A stretch of DNA of 9,063 nt from Caldithrix sp. RBG_13_44_9. GTDB taxonomy: Bacteria; Calditrichota; Calditrichia; RBG-13-44-9. Where the stretch lies: positions 7,808 to 16,870 of the forward strand of contig MESS01000093.1 of the NCBI GenBank assembly GCA_001771055.1, given 5' to 3'. The notes under the pieces are model-generated. The model was given only the letters and a program-made list of their open reading frames with translations. It was not told the DNA's origin and searched no databases. Below, one piece after another: positions 5,145-9,063 of the stretch. Both the position numbers and the translations under genes were made by a program. The number at the start of each line of letters is the position of its first letter. Within the stretch, counting starts at the first letter, position 1.

Positions 5145-5798
5145 GTGGCGGTTTTAACTATCGAAAGAAAAGTGCTGGAAAAGAATGATGCGGTAGCTCA
5201 AACCAACCGCCAGCTGTTAAAATCGCTGGGAATATTTTCTCTGAATTTAGTGAGTTCTCCCGGTTCTGGTAAAACCAGTCTGGTGGAAAAAACCATTGAG
5301 CACTGCCGGGAGAAAATACAGATGGCCGTAATTGAAGGCGATGTGCAAACCGATCTTGACGCCCGGCGGGTGGATGCCCTGGGTATCCCGGTGGTGCAGA
5401 TTGTCACCCATGGTGCCTGCCACCTGGAAGCCGCCCTGGTCAGTGACTCCCTGAAACAGTTGGATCTGACCGGTGTAGAACTGCTGATCATCGAAAACGT
5501 GGGAAATCTGGTATGCCCCTCCGGCTATGATCTGGGAGAGGATCTGAAAGTGGTGATCGTGAGCACCACCGAGGGAGATGACAAACCTCTCAAATACCCG
5601 GCCATGTTCCGAAATGCCTCGGTTCTACTGATCAATAAAATTGATCTGTTACCTTATCTGCCGGCATCAATCGAAGCTCTGGAAAAAAATGCCCTTTCCA
5701 TTAATCCGGATTTAAAAGTATTTCGTACCTCCTGCATTAGTGGTGAAGGCATTGCCGAGTGGTGCCACTGGCTGCAGGGAAATATTAAAAAGAAATGA
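5145..5798 (+). CDS. hypB: HypB, GTPase for nickel delivery to hydrogenase
   Basis: A 217-residue SIMIBI-class GTPase that partners HypA to load nickel. Visible motifs: P-loop SPGSGKTS (38-45), the switch segment EGDVQTDLDARR (64-75), the dimer-interface metal site Cys92-His93 in GACH plus Cys124 in NLVCPSG, and guanine specificity NKID (164-167). The N-terminal CxxCxC high-affinity nickel motif of Escherichia coli HypB and the histidine-rich stretch of some homologues are both absent, so this is the short form that would depend on the GTPase-domain site and HypA. The start is GTG 5145, supported by AGAGGA at 5133-5138, 6 nt upstream. Its stop overlaps the hypF start in an ATGA tetranucleotide (5795-5798), implying translational coupling. 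Confidence 0.96.
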   Translation: MAVLTIERKVLEKNDAVAQTNRQLLKSLGIFSLNLVSSPGSGKTSLVEKTIEHCREKIQMAVIEGDVQTDLDARRVDALGIPVVQIVTHGACHLEAALVSDSLKQLDLTGVELLIIENVGNLVCPSGYDLGEDLKVVIVSTTEGDDKPLKYPAMFRNASVLLINKIDLLPYLPASIEALEKNALSINPDLKVFRTSCISGEGIAEWCHWLQGNIKKK

Positions 5799-8152
5799 TC
5801 CAACGACTAACCATCCAGATAAAAGGAGCCGTTCAGGGAGTGGGCTTTCGCCCCTTCATCTACCGTCTGGCCACCAGCCGGCAGCTCAGGGGATATGTGC
5901 TGAATTCCACCGCCGGTGTGACCATTGAGGTTGAGGGAAAGAAAACCGTACTGGATGAATTTCTGTTGTCAATTGAAAAAGAAAAACCGGCCAATGCAAT
6001 TATTTTGAGCCTGGAATTCTCTTTCCTCGATCCCATTGGATTCGCGGCATTTGAAATTCGGGAAAGCCGGGAAGAAGCGGATATATCCGCCATCATTTTA
6101 CCAGATATTGCGGTCTGTAAAGACTGTCTGCGCGAATTGTTTGATCCTGCCGATCGCCGTTATCTCTATCCTTTTATCAATTGTACCCATTGTGGTCCGC
6201 GGTTCTCGATCATTGAATCACTGCCTTACGATCGTCCCAACACCTCCATGAAAATTTTTGCGATGTGTCCGGATTGTCTGCAGGAATATCACGATCCTGC
6301 TGACCGGCGTTTCCATGCCCAGCCAATTGCTTGTCCGATCTGCGGACCTCATTTAGAATTGTGGGATGTAAAGAAAGAGGTCCTGTCAAAACACCAGGAA
6401 GCCTTGCTGCAGGCGGTTAAGATAATTCAGGAGGGCCAGATCCTGGCCATGAAGGGATTGGGTGGATTTCAATTAATAGTGGACGCTGCTCATCCTTCGG
6501 CCATAAAACGGCTGCGTCTCCGCAAGCATCGGGAAGAGAAACCGTTTGCATTGATGTTTCCAGATCTTGCTCAAATTAAAGCGGTTTGCGAACTCTCCGA
6601 ATTTGAGGAACGATTGCTGCAATCTCCGGAATCTCCCATTCTTTTATTAAAAAGAAAACCAGTAAATCACTCCGGAGGTGAATTACCGTTTCAGGAGGCG
6701 GCTCCGGGAAATCCCAATCTGGGGATCATGCTGCCCTATACTCCATTGCATCACCTGCTGCTGCATTATCTTGGCTCTCCCATCATTGCTACCAGCGGAA
6801 ATCTGTCAGAGGAGCCCATGGTGATTGATGAGCATGAAGCTGTCCAGTGCCTGGCTGATATTGCCGATTATTTTCTGGTGCATAACCGTCCTATTGTCAG
6901 GCAAGTGGATGATTCCATCGTCAGGGTGATATTGGGGCGGGAATTAGTTCTGCGCCGGGCCAGAGGATATGCTCCCTTACCGGTTCAAATCCCTGCCGAT
7001 GAGAAAACCCTTCACCTGTTTACCGAACCATTGCTGGCAGTAGGTGCCCATCTAAAAAATACCGTGGCCCTGCAGAAAGGAAATCACATTTTCATCAGTC
7101 AGCATATCGGGGATTTATCCACCAATGAATCACTGCAGGCCTTCCAAAAAGTAATAACTGATTTCCAGCAATTGTATGAAGTAAAACCGGAGGTAGTGGT
7201 TTCCGATCTTCATCCGGATTACCTTTCCACCCAGTATGCCAACAGTAATTATCCGCAGGTTTTCTCTGTCCAGCATCATGAGGCCCATATTGCCTCTTGC
7301 CGGCTGGAAAATCAGCTGACTGGCACCACGCTGGGAGTTTCCTGGGACGGAACCGGCTTGGGGCGGGATAACAGTATCTGGGGTGGGGAATTTTTTATCT
7401 CCGATGATTTTTCCTTTATTCATAGAGGGCAGCTGCGGCAATTTCCACTTCCGGGGGGGGACGAAGCCATCCGGGAGCCGCGACGCTCTGCCCTGGGAAT
7501 ATTGTATCAGATGTATGGCGAGAATTTATCACCAGTCGAACACTGGTTAATGAACAGTTATAAATCCACAGAACTATCGCTCCTTTTACAGATGCTGAAA
7601 AGGCAGGTGAATTGTCCGCTCACCTCCAGTGTGGGACGATTATTCGATGCTGTTGCTGCGCTTCTTAATCTGCGGCAGCAGATCAATTATGAAGGTCAGG
7701 CGGCCATGATGCTGGAATACCTGGCAGATCCGGCAGAGAGAAGCAGTTATGATTTTGAGCTGATACCCGGTGAAGTAATACTGATTGACTGGATCCCGTT
7801 ATTTGACCAGCTTTTAAAACAGATCACCGATCAGGATAAACCTTCCCTGATTTCCATGAGGTTCCATAACACCCTGGCGCAGATAATTCTAGAGGTGTCC
7901 CGGTTCTTACAAATTGAAAAAGTGGTGTTAAGCGGGGGCTGTTTTCAAAATGCTATCCTGCTGGAAAAAAGTGTAAGATTATTGCAGGAGAATGGATTTC
8001 GTCCCTACTGGCACCAGCGCATTCCTCCCAACGATGGCGGCATTGCCCTGGGTCAGATCGCTATAGGCTGGCAGAGAAGGAGATTACAAAATTTGAAGTA
8101 TTCATCCGCTGTTTTAGTAACTGAAAAAATGAATCAAGTGAAAGACAAGTAA
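5795..8152 (+). CDS. hypF: HypF, carbamoyltransferase for hydrogenase cyanide ligand synthesis
   Basis: A 785-residue cytoplasmic enzyme that uses carbamoyl phosphate and ATP to transfer the carbamoyl group to the C-terminal Cys of HypE, the source of the active-site cyanides. All domains are present in order. Residues 1-90 are the acylphosphatase domain, with Arg19 in VQGVGFRP and Asn37 in VLNSTAGV. Residues 105-190 form the double zinc finger of four CxxC pairs (108/111, 130/133, 158/161, 180/183). Residues about 200-390 are YrdC-like, with MKGLGGFQL and ATSGNLSEEP. Residues about 412-765 are the Kae1-like domain, with QHHEAH (493-498), WDGTGLG (517-523), LSGGCFQN (712-719) and NDGGIALGQ (746-754). 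It is slightly longer than the usual ~750, mostly through a basic C-terminal tail. It overlaps hypB by 4 nt, and hypC follows after 24 nt. I see no broken motif. Confidence 0.97.
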   Translation: MIQRLTIQIKGAVQGVGFRPFIYRLATSRQLRGYVLNSTAGVTIEVEGKKTVLDEFLLSIEKEKPANAIILSLEFSFLDPIGFAAFEIRESREEADISAIILPDIAVCKDCLRELFDPADRRYLYPFINCTHCGPRFSIIESLPYDRPNTSMKIFAMCPDCLQEYHDPADRRFHAQPIACPICGPHLELWDVKKEVLSKHQEALLQAVKIIQEGQILAMKGLGGFQLIVDAAHPSAIKRLRLRKHREEKPFALMFPDLAQIKAVCELSEFEERLLQSPESPILLLKRKPVNHSGGELPFQEAAPGNPNLGIMLPYTPLHHLLLHYLGSPIIATSGNLSEEPMVIDEHEAVQCLADIADYFLVHNRPIVRQVDDSIVRVILGRELVLRRARGYAPLPVQIPADEKTLHLFTEPLLAVGAHLKNTVALQKGNHIFISQHIGDLSTNESLQAFQKVITDFQQLYEVKPEVVVSDLHPDYLSTQYANSNYPQVFSVQHHEAHIASCRLENQLTGTTLGVSWDGTGLGRDNSIWGGEFFISDDFSFIHRGQLRQFPLPGGDEAIREPRRSALGILYQMYGENLSPVEHWLMNSYKSTELSLLLQMLKRQVNCPLTSSVGRLFDAVAALLNLRQQINYEGQAAMMLEYLADPAERSSYDFELIPGEVILIDWIPLFDQLLKQITDQDKPSLISMRFHNTLAQIILEVSRFLQIEKVVLSGGCFQNAILLEKSVRLLQENGFRPYWHQRIPPNDGGIALGQIAIGWQRRRLQNLKYSSAVLVTEKMNQVKDK

Positions 8153-8176
8153 TCATCATAAAGAGGATCTATCAAT

Positions 8177-8413
8177 ATGTGCTTGGCAGTACCGGGAAAA
8201 GTGATTTCAATTGAAGAGAGTATAGACAATTCTCCAAAGATGGCGAAAGTAGATTTTGCCGGAGTGGTGCAGAATATCTGTATCGATTGGCTGCAGGATG
8301 TGAAGGTGGGGGAATATGTGATCGTGCATGTGGGATTTGCCCTCAACAAGATTGATGAAAAAGATGCCGAAGAGACTCTGAAACTGCTGCGGGAAATGGG
8401 TGATCTGGAATGA
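8177..8413 (+). CDS. hypC: HypC/HybG family hydrogenase maturation chaperone
   Basis: A 78-residue protein that binds HypD and carries the Fe(CN)2CO unit to the hydrogenase large subunit. The start MCLAVPGKV keeps the invariant Cys2, exposed after Met removal and needed for iron binding and large-subunit contact. The OB-like core has the family's AKVDFAGVVQNI segment (23-34) and VGEYVIVHVGFAL (43-55), and the C-terminal helix is rich in acidic and leucine residues. Length is typical. AGAGGA at 8162-8167, 9 nt before the ATG, is a good ribosome binding site. It sits 24 nt after hypF and 24 nt before hypD, the usual grouping of HypC with its partner HypD. Confidence 0.96.
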   Translation: MCLAVPGKVISIEESIDNSPKMAKVDFAGVVQNICIDWLQDVKVGEYVIVHVGFALNKIDEKDAEETLKLLREMGDLE

Positions 8414-8437
8414 AACTGTGGTGAGAGGAAATCGGAA

Positions 8438-9063
8438 ATGAAATACCTCGATGAATATCGTGATGCCCGGGCAGTTAAAAATCTGTCACAGCAGATTAAA
8501 GAACTGACCACCCGGGAGTGGACCATCATGGAAATCTGCGGCGGACAGACCCATTCGATTTTAAAACATGGGATGGAAGAACTGCTGCCTTCAGCACTGA
8601 CCATCGTCCATGGTCCGGGATGTCCGGTTTGCGTCACCCCGCTGGAAATGATCGATAAAGCGATCGCCATTGCTCAACAGCCGGAAGTTATTTTCACTTC
8701 TTTTGGTGATATGCTGCGAGTCCCCGGATCACATCTTGATTTGCTGGCGGTGAAAGCTGCCGGCGGGGATGTACGGATGGTTTATTCGCCGCTGGATGCA
8801 GTGAAAATCGCCGAAAATAATTCCGCTAAAAAAGTCGTGTTCTTTGCCATTGGTTTTGAAACCACCGCACCGGCCAATGCCATGGCGGTGCTGGAAGCCA
8901 GAAGGAAGCAGCTGAAAAATTTTTCCATTTTATCTGCCCATGTGCTGGTGCCGCCCGCCATTGAAGCCATTCTCGCTTCAAAAAATTCACGGGTACAGGG
9001 ATTTCTGGCCGCCGGGCATGTCTGTACCGTCATGGGGTATGAGGAATATATTCCACTGGCCGA
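8438..9063 (+). CDS. hypD: HypD, hydrogenase iron-ligand assembly protein (cut by window edge)
   Basis: The first 208 codons of a protein that is usually about 360-380 residues; the frame is open at the right edge. HypD is the iron-sulfur scaffold that, with HypC and HypE, builds the Fe(CN)2CO group. Conserved cysteines are visible: Cys34 in MEICGGQTHS, and Cys62 and Cys65 in HGPGCPVC. FTSFGDMLRVPGS (86-98), AIGFETTAPANA (137-148) and LAAGHVCTVMG (190-200) are further family signatures. The C-terminal part, which holds most ligands of the [4Fe-4S] cluster, lies outside the window. ATG 8438 is preceded by AGAGGA at 8424-8429, 8 nt away. By common gene order hypE would be expected next, but that cannot be seen. 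Confidence 0.96.
   Translation, partial: MKYLDEYRDARAVKNLSQQIKELTTREWTIMEICGGQTHSILKHGMEELLPSALTIVHGPGCPVCVTPLEMIDKAIAIAQQPEVIFTSFGDMLRVPGSHLDLLAVKAAGGDVRMVYSPLDAVKIAENNSAKKVVFFAIGFETTAPANAMAVLEARRKQLKNFSILSAHVLVPPAIEAILASKNSRVQGFLAAGHVCTVMGYEEYIPLA

Noticed and set aside
5795..8152. Possible fusion or frameshift in the long hypF gene
   Set aside because: All four domains expected in HypF occur in order in one frame with intact motifs; the extra length compared with the usual protein is mainly a short basic tail.
8134..8670. 178-codon open frame on the minus strand
   Set aside because: It is antisense to hypC and the start of hypD, both of which are unmistakable, and its translation is Ser-rich with no recognisable motif. 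It is a shadow of the real genes.

Overview
The window looks like a chromosomal segment from a bacterium of the FCB supergroup (Calditrichota, Ignavibacteriota, KSB1-like or a related lineage). The main clue is the secreted protein at 504-2960. It ends in a 'NYPNPFNP...' module and a GVYIYKL...KKMVLLK tail, the type A sorting domain used by the type IX secretion system in these groups. I cannot name the species.

Layout. (1) 1-199, minus strand: the N-terminal 66 codons of a histidine/aromatic amino acid ammonia-lyase, cut by the window edge. (2) 200-503: a divergent intergenic region with a convincing sigma70-like promoter for the next gene and a doubtful 40-codon minus-strand ORF. (3) 504-2960: a secreted, multidomain serine esterase or peptidase-like alpha/beta hydrolase. 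(4) 2961-3252: a tandem array of two full and one half imperfect palindromes with a 115-116 bp period and an internal 9-10 nt rhythm. (5) 3306-9063: a nickel-iron hydrogenase maturation cluster, all on the plus strand: M52 endopeptidase, then an AT-rich interruption with two G/C-rich hairpins and a solitary DUF559 endonuclease-like gene, then hypA, hypB, hypF, hypC and hypD (cut by the right edge).

How the genes work together. HypF and HypE (HypE is not in the window) make the cyanide ligands from carbamoyl phosphate. HypC and HypD assemble the Fe(CN)2CO unit. HypA and HypB deliver nickel. The M52 endopeptidase trims the large-subunit C-terminus once the metal centre is in place. The hypA-B-F-C-D genes are packed with gaps of 15, -4, 24 and 24 nt, so they are almost certainly one transcription unit. 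No hydrogenase structural subunit is in the window.

I see no clearly new biological system. The items most worth a second look are the phased palindromic array, the AT-rich DUF559 island splitting the maturation genes, and the conflict at the M52 protease start between a near-leaderless promoter and a coupled micro-ORF.
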